DNA of 64,000 nt from Pusillimonas caeni (GCF_003545815.1 NZ_PDUW01000006.1:124001-188000); one strand, 5' to 3'. Positions 15,847-26,547 are shown, counted from the stretch's first letter. Notes: generated by a model not told the origin, from the letters alone. Numbers and translations are program-made.

Positions 15847-16767
15847 ATGTCGATGTCCGATCGCGACGGCCTTATCTGGTATGACGGAAAAATGGTGCCC
15901 TGGCGCGACGCCACCACCCACGTCCTGACCCATTCGCTGCATTACGGTCTGGCTGTATTCGAAGGCGAACGCGCCTACAACACCGACATCGGCACCGCGG
16001 TCTTCCGTCTGCGCGAGCACACTGACCGGCTGTTCAATTCGGCGCACATCTATCAGATGCAGGTGCCCTACGATCGCGAAACCATCATGCAGGCCACGCT
16101 GGAAGTCGTGCGCCGGAACCAGCTCGAATCGTGCTACATCCGGCCGCTGCTCTTCTACGGCTCCGAAAAAATGGGCGTGTCGCCCAAGGGCGCGACGGTC
16201 CATGTCGCCATCGCCGCCTGGCCGTGGGGCGCCTACCTGGGCGAAGAGGCGCTGGCCCAGGGCATCCGCGTCAAGATTTCCTCGTATGCGCGCCAGCACG
16301 TCAATGTGACCATGCCGCGCGCCAAGGTGGCCAGCACCTATGCCAACTCCATCCTGGCCAACACCGAAGCCATCGAACACGGCTACGACGAAGCCATTTT
16401 GCTCGACACCGACGGCTTCGTGGCCGAAGGCTCGGGCGAGAACATCTTCATCGTCAAGAACGGCGTGCTCTACGAGCCCGAGATCGCTTCGGCCCTGACC
16501 GGCATCACGCGCGACTCGGTGCACGCCATCGCCGCCGACCTGGGCCTGCAGGTGCACACCCGCCGCCTGACCCGCGACGATCTCTATATTGCCGACGAAG
16601 CCTTCTTTACGGGTACCGCCGCCGAAGTCACGCCCATACGCGAGATCGACAACCGCCGCATCGGCCAGGGCAGCCGGGGCCCCGTCACCGAGAAGCTGCA
16701 GAAGGCCTTCTTCGACGTCGTCAACGGCCGCAACCCCAAGTATCTGCATTGGCTGACCAAGGTCTGA
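15847..16767 (+). CDS. ilvE: Branched-chain amino acid aminotransferase
   Basis: 306 residues. A PLP fold-type IV transaminase that interconverts Leu, Ile and Val with their 2-oxo acids. Visible marks are GLIWYDGKMVPWRDA, LHYGLAVFEGERAY, the PLP lysine in ARAKVASTYANSILAN-like context, GFVAEGSGENIFIV and the phosphate-binding LTGITRDSV with FFTGTAAEVTPI. The start at 15847 is preceded by GGAG; an upstream in-frame ATG at 15820 is less likely. A -10-like TACAAT (15816-15821) lies just upstream. The zinc-finger gene follows 59 bases downstream. Confidence 0.94.
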   Translation: MSMSDRDGLIWYDGKMVPWRDATTHVLTHSLHYGLAVFEGERAYNTDIGTAVFRLREHTDRLFNSAHIYQMQVPYDRETIMQATLEVVRRNQLESCYIRPLLFYGSEKMGVSPKGATVHVAIAAWPWGAYLGEEALAQGIRVKISSYARQHVNVTMPRAKVASTYANSILANTEAIEHGYDEAILLDTDGFVAEGSGENIFIVKNGVLYEPEIASALTGITRDSVHAIAADLGLQVHTRRLTRDDLYIADEAFFTGTAAEVTPIREIDNRRIGQGSRGPVTEKLQKAFFDVVNGRNPKYLHWLTKV

Positions 16768-16826
16768 GGGCCGCCGCACATCACGCCTGCCCCACCCATC
16801 GCCTTTGCAACCCTCCAGGAAACGCC

Positions 16827-17021
16827 ATGAGCGCAGAACCGACGACCGCCCCCAGCACGCAACCCATACTCGTCAAGGAAGACGACCTGCCGGTCTATTG
16901 CCCCGGCCCCAAGGCCCCGCTTTGGTCCATGCACCCGCGGGTGTACATCGAGCTGGCCAAGTCGGGCACGGCCGCCTGCCCCTATTGCGGCGCCACCTAT
17001 CAGCTTCAAGAAGAACACTGA
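16827..17021 (+). CDS. CHCC-type zinc-finger domain protein
   Basis: 64 residues. The zf-CHCC pattern is complete: Cys25, His36, Cys51 and Cys54 (VYCPGP, SMHPRVYIEL, ACPYCGATY). The fold is that of the small NDUFS6/13 kDa complex I subunit, but bacterial versions are stand-alone and of unproven role. An AGGAAACGCC sequence before the ATG gives the start. It lies between ilvE and the YheT-type hydrolase, likely in one transcript; the next start is 6 bases on. Confidence 0.9.
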   Translation: MSAEPTTAPSTQPILVKEDDLPVYCPGPKAPLWSMHPRVYIELAKSGTAACPYCGATYQLQEEH

Positions 17022-17027
17022 CGCTCT

Positions 17028-18119
17028 GTGACCGCGCGGATCGACTCCTCTCCCTGCCCGCAACCCTTCTGGCTGCCCAGCGGCCACGTCCAGACCCTAT
17101 ACGGCGCCTTGGCGGCGCGCTACCATCGCATCGCCTTCGTACGCGACCGCGTCGACACCCCGGACGGGGACTTCATCGACTTCGACTGGGTCGGCCCGGG
17201 CCTGTTTCCCAATAAAACGGCCGACAACCGACGGGTCAAGGCGGACCCTCGGCTGGGCGCCACCGCGGCGCGCCGCTGGATGCAGGAACACGACTGGGCC
17301 TCCCTGCCCTCTACGCCGGGCACGCCGGCGCTGGTGCTGTTTCACGGCCTGGAAGGCAGCAGCACCAGCCATTACGCCCAGGCAATCTCGCAGCACTTCC
17401 GCGCCCGGGGCTGGGTCGTGGTCATCGCCCATCTGCGCGGCTGCTCCGGCTTCGCCAACCGGATGGCGCGCGCTTATTACTCGGGCGATTCGGACGATGT
17501 GCATTTCATGTTCGACACCGTCCATGCCCGGCTGCCTCATGCCAGCTGGCACGCCGTGGGCGTCTCGCTGGGCGGCAACGCCATGCTCAAGTGCCTGGGC
17601 GAGCGACCCGAAGTCGCCCAGCGCCTGGAGGCGGCGGCGGCCGTTTCGGTGCCCCTGGACCTGGTCGCCTGCGGCGCGGCATTGTCCGACACCTTTGCCG
17701 GGCGGCGCCTGTACGGCCCCTACTTTTTGCGCACCATGAAGCGCAAGGTGCTGGACAAGGCCAAAAGGTTTCCGGGCAACATCGACGTGCTTCGCTTCAC
17801 GCAGTCGCGCACGCTGCGCGAGTTCGACGACATGTACACCGCGCCCATGCATGGTTTCAAGAATGCCCTCGACTACTGGACTCGCGCGTCGAGCAAGCCG
17901 TGGCTGAACCGGCTCACCCTGCCCACCCTGGTGCTGAACGCGCGCAACGACCCCTTCGTGCCGGCGCCTTCGCTGCCCGATTCGCACGAATGTTCGGATA
18001 CGGTGCTGCTGCACCAGCCCGCCGAAGGCGGGCATATGGGTTTTGTCACGGGGGCCTTTCCGGGACACCTCAACTGGCTGCCCCAGCGCATCGCCAGGTA
18101 TTTCGAAACCCGGCTCTGA
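17028..18119 (+). CDS. Alpha/beta hydrolase, YheT family
   Basis: 363 residues starting with GTG at 17028. N-terminal FWLPSGHVQTLYGAL and the GDFIDFDWVG segment mark the YheT/Esterase EC-like family. The nucleophile elbow is GVSLGGNAM, the oxyanion region LFHGLEGSSTSHYAQ, and the C-terminal acid and histidine sit near NARNDPFVP and GGHMGFV. It has no signal peptide. Members are predicted carboxylesterases with little biochemical definition. The close spacing to the zinc-finger gene suggests co-transcription. Confidence 0.88.
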   Translation: MTARIDSSPCPQPFWLPSGHVQTLYGALAARYHRIAFVRDRVDTPDGDFIDFDWVGPGLFPNKTADNRRVKADPRLGATAARRWMQEHDWASLPSTPGTPALVLFHGLEGSSTSHYAQAISQHFRARGWVVVIAHLRGCSGFANRMARAYYSGDSDDVHFMFDTVHARLPHASWHAVGVSLGGNAMLKCLGERPEVAQRLEAAAAVSVPLDLVACGAALSDTFAGRRLYGPYFLRTMKRKVLDKAKRFPGNIDVLRFTQSRTLREFDDMYTAPMHGFKNALDYWTRASSKPWLNRLTLPTLVLNARNDPFVPAPSLPDSHECSDTVLLHQPAEGGHMGFVTGAFPGHLNWLPQRIARYFETRL

Positions 18120-18125
18120 ATCTAA

Positions 18126-19631
18126 TTACTGCTTGAAGCGCTCGAGCAGCGCGCGGTCGGAGCGCACTTTTTCCCGCAGCCGGCGTATTTCGACGTCGAG
18201 CTGTGACTGCACGTAGAAATCGCCGGACAGGGACCGGGCCTGCTGCAGTTGCTCCACCGCGGTGGGCAAGGCGCCGACTTTTTCGTAGTAGACCGCCATG
18301 GCGCGCCTGGCCTCCACGGCCTGGCCCAGGCGCTCGTAGCTTTGAGCGCGCAATTGATACAGCCTGGCCTCGTCAGGCCACTGGCGGATGCGCTGGCCGA
18401 GAAATTCGGCCGCCCGCTGGTCCTGGCCGGACTTCTGCAAGGCGTCGACCAGGGCCAGCGCCACGCCCAGGCTCTGGGGCCAGCGGGCCCAGGCCGCTTC
18501 GGCCTGGGCCAAGGCCTGGTCGTGCTGCTTTTGCTTGATGGCCAGGGCCACGGACAGGCCGGCTATTTCCGGGGAGTTCATGCCGCCTTCGCGCGCCTGG
18601 TCCAGCGCCTGGGAGGTTGCTTCGAGGTTGCCCTGGCGCCAGGCGGAATAGGCCAGGCCATACCAGGCGGCCGAACGCCGTACGCCCTGGAAGGCCTCGG
18701 TTTCGCGCCGCAGGGCGTTCTCGGCGCCGCGCTGGCCGGTGTTGCGCTCTTGCAGGATTCTGAGCTTGGCGCGCACATACCAGTAAGTGTCGCTGTCGCG
18801 ATGCCGGGCGCTCGGCGCTTCGCGGATGCGATTCTGGATGTCGGACATGCGCTGGATGGACAAGGGGTGGGTGCTGGTATAAGAACCGCCCCCGGTGCCT
18901 TCGTTGAGGCGCGAGGCGTTCATGAGCTGGCCGAACATCTGCGCCATGCCGTTGGGATCGTAGCCGCCCTTGCGCAACATATCGAGGCCGATGCGATCGG
19001 CCTCTTGTTCGGCCTGGCGCGAAAAGCCCAGTTGCCGGTCGACGGCCGCGGCCTGGCCGAACGCAGCCACGCCCATGGCCAGGTCGCCGCTGCCGGCCAG
19101 CGCGGCCAACAGCGCCGCCGCCACCGAAGCCATCATCAGATGGCTGGACTGGGCCTGCTGGGTCATGCCGCGCGCCACGTGCCGCTGCAGCACGTGGCCG
19201 ATCTCGTGGGCCACCACCGAGGCAAGCTGGGACTCGTTGTCGGACGACACCACCAAACCGCTATGTATGCCCACGTAGCCGCCCGGCAGGGCAAAGGCGT
19301 TGATCTGCGGGTCGCGGATCGCGAACACGTGAATGGACTGGGACGGATTCGACGACCCCGCCACCAACTGCCTGCCCAGGCCCGAAAGATACTGGCTGAC
19401 GTCCGGATCGTCGATGTAGGTGGGATCGCGGCGCCCCTGCTCCATGATGGCGTCGCCCAGGGTCTGCTCGAGCATGGGCGACAGCTCGGCCGATGAGGCC
19501 GAACCCATGCTGGGCAGGCCGGTCGGCTGGGCCTGTACCCCTGTGCCGATGGCGGCGGCGGCCAGCAGAGCCCCCAGGCGCAAGGCGGCGCGGGGCCGGA
19601 AACGGGCGCTCAGGCGCCCCGGAATCATCAT
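18126..19631 (-). CDS. Periplasmic M48 metalloprotease with TPR-like C-terminal repeats (BepA-like)
   Basis: 501 residues with a signal peptide (hydrophobic core ALRLGALLAAAAIGTGVQAQ). The M48 zinc motif is HEIGH (142-146), with the third ligand in EQEADRIGLDML. The region FAIRDPQINAFALPGGYVGI is typical of the BepA/YfgC group. The second half is helical and TPR-like, ending near LRERVRSDRA. BepA proteins help assemble or degrade outer-membrane proteins such as LptD. The start ATG (19631, or 19628) overlaps the stop of the CtaG-like gene, so they are coupled. A frame fused further upstream would run through the CtaG-like gene and is not real. Confidence 0.88.
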   Translation of the reverse strand: MMIPGRLSARFRPRAALRLGALLAAAAIGTGVQAQPTGLPSMGSASSAELSPMLEQTLGDAIMEQGRRDPTYIDDPDVSQYLSGLGRQLVAGSSNPSQSIHVFAIRDPQINAFALPGGYVGIHSGLVVSSDNESQLASVVAHEIGHVLQRHVARGMTQQAQSSHLMMASVAAALLAALAGSGDLAMGVAAFGQAAAVDRQLGFSRQAEQEADRIGLDMLRKGGYDPNGMAQMFGQLMNASRLNEGTGGGSYTSTHPLSIQRMSDIQNRIREAPSARHRDSDTYWYVRAKLRILQERNTGQRGAENALRRETEAFQGVRRSAAWYGLAYSAWRQGNLEATSQALDQAREGGMNSPEIAGLSVALAIKQKQHDQALAQAEAAWARWPQSLGVALALVDALQKSGQDQRAAEFLGQRIRQWPDEARLYQLRAQSYERLGQAVEARRAMAVYYEKVGALPTAVEQLQQARSLSGDFYVQSQLDVEIRRLREKVRSDRALLERFKQ

Positions 19632-20491
19632 GCCCCGAGCGCGGCCGGCCGCTGCCGCCCGGCCCCGCCGCGATTGCGCTTGTCCGGAAGGCGATGCTTG
19701 CCCGACAGCCGCATCAGCGTCGCCAGGGCGAACAACAGGCCGAACACCTCGATGAAGCCGGCCAGCACCCACATCGTCAGTCCGCCGATGGCCTGGTCCG
19801 TCACCGCCGACATGCCCGGAATGGCGCGCCCGCAGAGGTCGAATACAGGGTATAGGTCGTATTCGGTGAAGGTGATGACCGCGCCGACGACCATCTGGGG
19901 CACCATGGTGATGACCGGCGACAGAATGCGCGCGCCGGGCGACATGACGGCTGGAGGACTGGGCCTGCGATCGAGGATGAGGTTCCAGTACATGAAGCCG
20001 CTGATCACCACCGACCAGTTCATGAGCCGGTACAGGCGCCAGTCGAGCATGGAATAGAACTGGACAGTGGGTATCAGCCACACCACCACCAGGAACACGA
20101 AGAGGAAAGGCACCCAATACTTGTTGGTGAGCACCGCCTTGACGGCGCGGCCGCCCGGCGTGCCGCGGAAATCGCGCAGCCAGATGCGGGCCCGCATGGG
20201 AAGCCCCGCCCGCATGACCTGGCCGGCATAAGCGCCCATGATGAGCAGCGGGCCCAGATGATGCAGGACCAGATGCTGCAGGCGGTGGGCGAAGAACAGG
20301 CGCTCGGCGTAGTAGTCGATGCGGGTGTGCAGCGACAGGTACAGCAGGACGAAGCCGCACCAGAAGAGAATCTGGCGCGCGGCGCCTACCCGATGGACCC
20401 GGGTGCCGCGCACGAACAGCACGCCTGACGCAATGAACGCAATGACGAGGGCTGGGGAGAACTCCCAGGGTATGAGCCAGCCGAGATCCAT
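19628..20491 (-). CDS. Cytochrome c oxidase assembly protein, caa3-type CtaG family
   Basis: 287 residues with about seven hydrophobic segments. Marks of the CtaG (caa3) family include the N-terminal WLIPWEFSPALVIAFIA, HRLQHLVLHHLGPLLIMGA with its His cluster, and WNLILDRRPSPPAVMSPGAR. Bacillus CtaG is needed for caa3 oxidase formation, probably for copper insertion. No oxidase genes are next to it here. The C-terminal tail is basic. Its stop overlaps the M48 protease start. Confidence 0.85.
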   Translation of the reverse strand: MDLGWLIPWEFSPALVIAFIASGVLFVRGTRVHRVGAARQILFWCGFVLLYLSLHTRIDYYAERLFFAHRLQHLVLHHLGPLLIMGAYAGQVMRAGLPMRARIWLRDFRGTPGGRAVKAVLTNKYWVPFLFVFLVVVWLIPTVQFYSMLDWRLYRLMNWSVVISGFMYWNLILDRRPSPPAVMSPGARILSPVITMVPQMVVGAVITFTEYDLYPVFDLCGRAIPGMSAVTDQAIGGLTMWVLAGFIEVFGLLFALATLMRLSGKHRLPDKRNRGGAGRQRPAALGA

Positions 20492-20514
20492 GGACGATCC
20501 AGATTCAAACCAGT

Positions 20515-20567
20515 GGGCGGGCGTGCACGCTTGGGCACGCCCGCCCCTTTAGGGTCAACAGGCCCTA
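20515..20567. repeat. GC-rich hairpin joined to a copy of the dispersed repeat
   Basis: GGGCGGGCGTGC (20515-20526) and GCACGCCCGCCC (20535-20546) form a perfect 12 bp stem. They are followed by CTTTAGGGTCAACAGGCCCTA, the right end of the dispersed repeat. On the minus strand the TAG at 20565-20567 is the stop codon of the MgtC-tail-like gene. The hairpin lies just past that stop, so it may terminate that gene. Confidence 0.7.
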
Positions 20568-20900
20568 GTTTAAAGCAATATGCCGGTGGTCACCCCATTG
20601 CAGGCCGCGCACCGAGGGATTGGAGCGCAGCTGCCGGGCGCGGTCCATCAGCACGGTGCGCAGTTCGGGCGGGCAGTTGACGGTGACACAGGCCGTGGCG
20701 ATGTCCGAATGGCTGCCGTGGTCGACCTGCATGCCCGCCACCTTGAGCCCGGCGGCGCCAAAATCGGTATAGATCTGCTTGCGCAACTGGGCCAGGTCGG
20801 ACCGGGGGCACATGATGGTAAGGCGCGAAAGCGATTTGCGCACCGGCGCGGGCGCCTGACGCACCCCGGCACGACGCAGGAAGAGGTTGAAGAGCCGCAT
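20565..20900 (-). CDS. Small protein resembling the C-terminal domain of MgtC/SapB proteins
   Basis: 111 residues, no membrane helix. The segment LAQLRKQIYTDFGAAGLKVA, a His-containing middle and NPSVRGLQWG recall the ACT-like cytoplasmic tail of MgtC family proteins, without the membrane part. This assignment is tentative. GGGAGG six bases upstream fixes the start at 20900. The stop codon TAG is the first triplet of a copy of the dispersed repeat. It has a basic N-terminus (RLFNLFLRRAG). Confidence 0.5.
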   Translation of the reverse strand: MRLFNLFLRRAGVRQAPAPVRKSLSRLTIMCPRSDLAQLRKQIYTDFGAAGLKVAGMQVDHGSHSDIATACVTVNCPPELRTVLMDRARQLRSNPSVRGLQWGDHRHIALN

Positions 20901-21360
20901 AAGAGACCTCCCGTAAACAGGCGGCCGCCGCACAAGACGCACAGCCGCGCGAACAGGCCGCGCCGCTTGGCCAGCCTGTCATTCAAAAACATGTGGGAGA
21001 CTCGTATGACAGAAGGACTCTGTCATGATCATGCCGCCCACGCCCATTGGTATCGTCGAACTGAACACCAGGGCGTGGACATGGGCTGAAACGGGAGTTC
21101 GGCCAACCCGCTAAGGGTCGCCTTGGTCCGGCCGCCTAGGCCTGCGCCTGGTTTCAGTCAGTGGCTTGTTCGATGCAAGATCGACAATTGCCATCGCCTG
21201 AATCGGAATTCACCGCTTCTAGCTCCATAAAATGCAACAGACTCATATTCTAGCTTTTTCCACCCCTATATAACAAGCCCAAGAGGCTGCGCGCGCCCGG
21301 CGAGCGAGCCCGCGTGTGCCTGCCGCAACAGTGCGCGGGACTGCCTCGCGGGAACGCGCC
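20901..21360. other. 460 bp region with at most one tiny ORF
   Basis: Apart from the 27-codon frame at 21006-21089 I find no gene, tRNA or repeat. The part from about 21170 to 21275 is more AT-rich than its surroundings. It lies between two minus-strand genes, so it holds at least the promoter of the MgtC-tail-like gene. Confidence 0.45.
21006..21089 (+). CDS. Possible 27-residue His-rich leader peptide
   Basis: The frame MTEGLCHDHAAHAHWYRRTE continues for seven more residues. It has five histidines in 27 residues and is preceded by GGGAGA at 20995-21000, five bases from the ATG. No plus-strand gene follows within 800 bases, so it cannot attenuate a close neighbour. It may be chance; it is recorded because of the ribosome site and the His cluster (a possible metal-binding micropeptide). 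Confidence 0.25.
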   Translation: MTEGLCHDHAAHAHWYRRTEHQGVDMG

Positions 21361-21828
21361 CTATAGGACATATCCGTCCAGCCAGCCCAGGGCACGGTAG
21401 ACGTGCATGACGATCAGGGCGATGCCGAACAGCATCACCGAGCTGCCCAGCAAGGTGGTGAAGATGGCGATCAGCACCGGTCCCCAGCCCGTCCGGGTGG
21501 TCCGGCCCGACCCGGCGTTGTAGCGGGCGTCGAACCAGGCGTCCGTCTTGAGCGAGAAGATCAGCGCCTCGATGAAGCCCGCCGTAACCGGAACGATCAG
21601 CAGCAGGAAAGGCGGACTGTCCCACCACACGGGGTGGAACTGGGCCAGCACGATCAGGACGCAGGACGCCAGCGTCACCATCCAGGCCGGCCGGCGCCCC
21701 AAGTACCACCAGTGGGCGCCGAATACCCCCAGGACCGCCGCCAGCAGCGCTACAATGACTTTGCTCCGGTGCCGCCGGACCGGTCCGATTCCACCGTCCG
21801 CGGCAGAGCGATTCTGCTCCATGCTCAT
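21361..21828 (-). CDS. TM2-domain-like membrane protein
   Basis: 155 residues with about four hydrophobic segments. The first pair contains ALLAAVLGVFGAHWWYLGRR, close to the TM2 signature (G-x-FGAHxFYLG), followed by WMVTLASCVLIVLAQ. A charged loop at about 95-115 precedes a final helix pair. The function of TM2 proteins in bacteria is unknown. It is divergent from the UbiH-type gene, with 74 bases between the starts. Confidence 0.7.
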   Translation of the reverse strand: MSMEQNRSAADGGIGPVRRHRSKVIVALLAAVLGVFGAHWWYLGRRPAWMVTLASCVLIVLAQFHPVWWDSPPFLLLIVPVTAGFIEALIFSLKTDAWFDARYNAGSGRTTRTGWGPVLIAIFTTLLGSSVMLFGIALIVMHVYRALGWLDGYVL

Positions 21829-21902
21829 ACTCTATCCCGTCAAAGGCCATCGGCCCGAAAACGTACAATGGCCTGCATTGTAGTAAACCCAGGCCAGCCA
21901 TC

Positions 21903-23060
21903 ATGCAAACGCCCCAATTCGATATCGTCATCTCCGGCGCGGGCCCAGTGGGGTCCGCCCTGGCGCTGTTGCTGGCGCGGGTCGCTCCCGCGCCGCAGCG
22001 CATCGCTCTGCTGGGGCGCGGCCAGTTGCCTGAGGACGCCGCCGGCGCGGACGATGCCGCCCGCGACCCGCGCATGCTGGCCATGAACCACGGCAGCCGG
22101 GCCCTGCTCGAGCCTTTGGGCGCCTGGCCGGCTCGGTCGGCCAGCATCACCACCGTCCATGTATCGCAGCGCGGCCGCCTGGGCCGCACGCTGATCACCC
22201 ACGACGAACTGGGCGTACCCAGGCTTGGCAGCGTCGTCGCCTATCCCGACCTGCAGCAGTCGCTGCTTCAGGCGCTTTCCCGCAGCGGCGTATCCATGCT
22301 GGAAGCCGCGCCGCAAGACGACAAGCCGGCCCAGTGGCGGTCGGCCGACGGCGGGGCCGTGGACGGCCGCCTGCGCGTGCGCTCGGACGGCTCGCCTCCC
22401 ACCGGCCTGCGGCGCAGCTACGACCAGCACGCGGTGCTGGCTACCCTCCGCGCGGACCGCCCGCAACCGGGCTGGGCCTACGAACGATTCACCGATCAGG
22501 GGCCGCTGGCCATTCTGCCCCATCCCAAAGACAAAGGGCTGTACTCGCTGGTCTGGTGCTGTGCGCCCGACCGTGCGCGGCAGCTGGAGCAACTGGACGA
22601 AGCCGGCTTCGGGCAGGCGCTGCAACAGACATTCGGGGGACGGCTCGGCAACCTCGGCCTGGCCGGTCCGCGCCATGTCTTTCCGCTGGCGCTGAATGCC
22701 GGCCCCCTGCTGCTCGGCCCCCGCACCCTGGCGATAGGCAATGCCGCCCAGACCCTGCATCCGGTGGCGGGCCAGGGCCTGAACCTGGGCCTGCGCGACG
22801 CGGCCCAACTGGCGCAAAGCCTGCGCGGCTGGCTGCACCGCCCCACGGACGACCCGTCTCCCCTGCTGCGCGCCTTCGCCAGGCAGCGCCGTCCCGACCG
22901 CTGGATCACCTCGGCCGTCACCGACTTTTTGCCGCGCGTCTTCGCCACCCGCATGCCCCTGGTCGAACACGCCTGCGGCCTGAGCCTTCTGGCCATGGAC
23001 GCCAGCCGAGCGCTGCGCACTCCATTGGCCCGGCATCTGCTCGAAGGGCTGCGCACCTAG
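21903..23060 (+). CDS. UbiH/UbiF/Coq6-family FAD monooxygenase
   Basis: 385 residues. The FAD dinucleotide-binding motif is at the N-terminus (DIVISGAGPVGSALALLLA). The middle motif has a DQHAVLATL segment, and the second FAD motif reads LAIGNAAQTLHPVAGQGLNLGLRDA (shown in part: GNAAQTLHPVAGQGLNLG). The family hydroxylates the ubiquinone ring. I cannot tell UbiH from UbiF. It lies directly upstream of dusB (31-base gap). The stop TAG is followed by GGCC, which superficially resembles the dispersed repeat but then diverges. Confidence 0.88.
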   Translation: MQTPQFDIVISGAGPVGSALALLLARVAPAPQRIALLGRGQLPEDAAGADDAARDPRMLAMNHGSRALLEPLGAWPARSASITTVHVSQRGRLGRTLITHDELGVPRLGSVVAYPDLQQSLLQALSRSGVSMLEAAPQDDKPAQWRSADGGAVDGRLRVRSDGSPPTGLRRSYDQHAVLATLRADRPQPGWAYERFTDQGPLAILPHPKDKGLYSLVWCCAPDRARQLEQLDEAGFGQALQQTFGGRLGNLGLAGPRHVFPLALNAGPLLLGPRTLAIGNAAQTLHPVAGQGLNLGLRDAAQLAQSLRGWLHRPTDDPSPLLRAFARQRRPDRWITSAVTDFLPRVFATRMPLVEHACGLSLLAMDASRALRTPLARHLLEGLRT

Positions 23061-23091
23061 GGCCGAAAGGCCGGTAGGGTAAAATCGCCCC

Positions 23092-24108
23092 ATGCGCATC
23101 GGCCCATGGCAACTTCCCAATCCCGTGTTCGTCGCCCCCATGGCGGGGGTGACCGATCGCCCCTATCGCCAGCTATGCAAGCGCCTGGGGGCGGGATATG
23201 CCGTGTCCGAGATGGCCGCCAGCAATCCGCGCCTCTGGAACAGCGTCAAGTCGTCCAGGCGCCTGGATCACCAGGGCGAAACCGAGCCTGTCGCCGTGCA
23301 GATCGCCGGCTCCGACCCGGACATGATGGCCGAGGCGGCCGTATTCAACATCGGCAAGGGCGCGCGCATCATAGACATCAACATGGGCTGCCCGGTAAAG
23401 AAGGTATGCAACGTGGCCTCGGGCTCGGCGCTGCTGCGCGATGAGGCCTTGGTGGCGCGCATACTCGACAGCGTGGTGCGGGCCTGCCGGCCCCATGGCG
23501 TGCCGGTCACCCTCAAGACCCGCACAGGCTGGGACTGCGCCTCGCGCAATGCCGTGCGCATCGCCCGGCTGGCCCAGGACCTGGGCATCGCCGCCCTGAC
23601 ATTGCACGGACGCACGCGCGCCGACATGTATCAGGGCCGGGCCGAATACGACACCATCAGGCGGGTCAAGCAAGAGGTCGAGATACCCGTCGTGGCAAAC
23701 GGCGACATCGATACTCCCGAAAAGGCGCAATACGTATTACAGTATACGGGCGCCGATGCCGTAATGATCGGCCGGGCCGCACAGGGCCGCCCCTGGATTT
23801 TCCGCGAAATCGCGCATTTTCTGGCGACGGGAACCCACCTTCCCCCGCCTGTCTTCGGCGAGCTGCGCGCATGCCTGCTCGAGCATCTCGAAGACCACTA
23901 CCGGTTTTACGGCGAATTCACCGGCGTACGCTCGGCCCGCAAGCATATCGGCTGGTACCTCGCCGATATGCCGGGGGCGCAAACTCTGATAACCTGCATC
24001 AACCAAGCAGAACGGACCACCGACCAGGTCCGCGCGCTCGAACAATGGTTTGACCAGCATCCACCCAACGAGCCGATTTGCACCGCGCCGGCGGCCTTGG
24101 CGGCCTGA
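23092..24108 (+). CDS. dusB: tRNA-dihydrouridine synthase B
   Basis: 338 residues. An FMN-dependent enzyme that reduces U to dihydrouridine at position 17 of tRNA. Marks are FVAPMAGVTDRPYRQLCK, the NMGCPVKKVCN catalytic-Cys loop, VTLKTRTGWD, LTLHGRTRADMYQG and VVANGDI with DAVMIGRAAQGRPW. The C-terminal helical domain contains HIGWYL. The dusB-fis order is the classic proteobacterial operon, and fis starts 30 bases later. Confidence 0.95.
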   Translation: MRIGPWQLPNPVFVAPMAGVTDRPYRQLCKRLGAGYAVSEMAASNPRLWNSVKSSRRLDHQGETEPVAVQIAGSDPDMMAEAAVFNIGKGARIIDINMGCPVKKVCNVASGSALLRDEALVARILDSVVRACRPHGVPVTLKTRTGWDCASRNAVRIARLAQDLGIAALTLHGRTRADMYQGRAEYDTIRRVKQEVEIPVVANGDIDTPEKAQYVLQYTGADAVMIGRAAQGRPWIFREIAHFLATGTHLPPPVFGELRACLLEHLEDHYRFYGEFTGVRSARKHIGWYLADMPGAQTLITCINQAERTTDQVRALEQWFDQHPPNEPICTAPAALAA

Positions 24109-24138
24109 GCACGGCACAAGAACCAATCACTATCCACT

Positions 24139-24378
24139 ATGAGCATCATCAATCCCATAGAGCAATGCGTGCGCGACAGCCTCGAGCGCTATTTCTCCGA
24201 CCTGGGCGACTCCGAACCTCACGACATGCTGGCCATGGTCATGCGCTGCGTCGAACGCCCGGTGCTTCAGGTCGCCCTTGAAAAAGCCCACGGCAACCAG
24301 TCGCGCGCGGCCGAAATGCTGGGCATCACGCGCAGCACGCTGCGCAAGAAGCTCCAGGCCCACGATATCCAACCCTGA
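24139..24378 (+). CDS. fis: Nucleoid-associated DNA-binding protein Fis
   Basis: 79 residues, somewhat shorter than the 98 of E. coli Fis because the N-terminal beta-hairpin arm is reduced. The C-terminal helix-turn-helix is intact ([20 protein letters not shown]). It bends DNA and regulates rRNA and many growth-linked genes; the shortened arm is common in betaproteobacteria. It is downstream of dusB and 28 bases upstream of purH. Confidence 0.93.
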   Translation: MSIINPIEQCVRDSLERYFSDLGDSEPHDMLAMVMRCVERPVLQVALEKAHGNQSRAAEMLGITRSTLRKKLQAHDIQP

Positions 24379-24406
24379 ATCCCTCTTCTTTCCCTCAACT
24401 TTCTGC

Positions 24407-26001
<1,595 letters not shown>

Positions 26002-26002
<1 letters not shown>

Positions 26003-26547
26003 TGCGCATCCTGGGCATCGATCCCGGGCTGCGGCGCACGGGCTTTGGCGTGATCGATGTTCACGGATCACACTTGCGGTACGTCGCCAGCGGCACCATC
26101 GTCGTGCCCAAGGACGAACCGCTGGCCCAGCGCCTGAAAGTCATACTGGACAATATCCGCGAGATCGTGCGCGACACTTCCCCCACCGTCTCGGCGCTGG
26201 AGAAAGTGTTCGTCAACACCAACCCCACTTCGACGCTGCTGCTGGGCCAGGCCCGCGGCGCGGCCCTGTGCGCGCTGGCCGACCACGGGCTGCTGGTGCA
26301 TGAATACACCGCGCTGCAGATCAAGAAGTCGGTGGTCGGCAACGGACACGCGGCCAAAGAACAGGTGCAGGCCATGGTGCAGCACCTGCTGCAGCTGAAC
26401 GGCTTGCCCGCGGCCGACTCGGCCGACGCGCTGGCCTGCGCCATCTGCCATGCCCACATCGGCCCTCTGGCCGACCGGCTGGCGCAGACCGCGGGCCTGC
26501 CCGCCAGGCGCGGGCTCAGGCTGCGCGCCGGCCGCCTCACCGGCTGA
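26002..26547 (+). CDS. ruvC: Holliday junction endodeoxyribonuclease RuvC
   Basis: 181 residues. RNase H-like resolvase that cuts Holliday junctions handed over by RuvAB. The first catalytic Asp is in [18 protein letters not shown]. The [22 protein letters not shown] segment carries the next acid (quoted: [14 protein letters not shown]), and the last acids are in [16 protein letters not shown]. The start is coupled to the purH stop (TGATG). ruvA follows after 43 bases. Confidence 0.95.

Noticed and set aside
23058-23075. Another copy of the dispersed repeat after the UbiH-type gene
   Set aside because: Only TAGGGCC matches and the following bases diverge at once, so it is likely chance.
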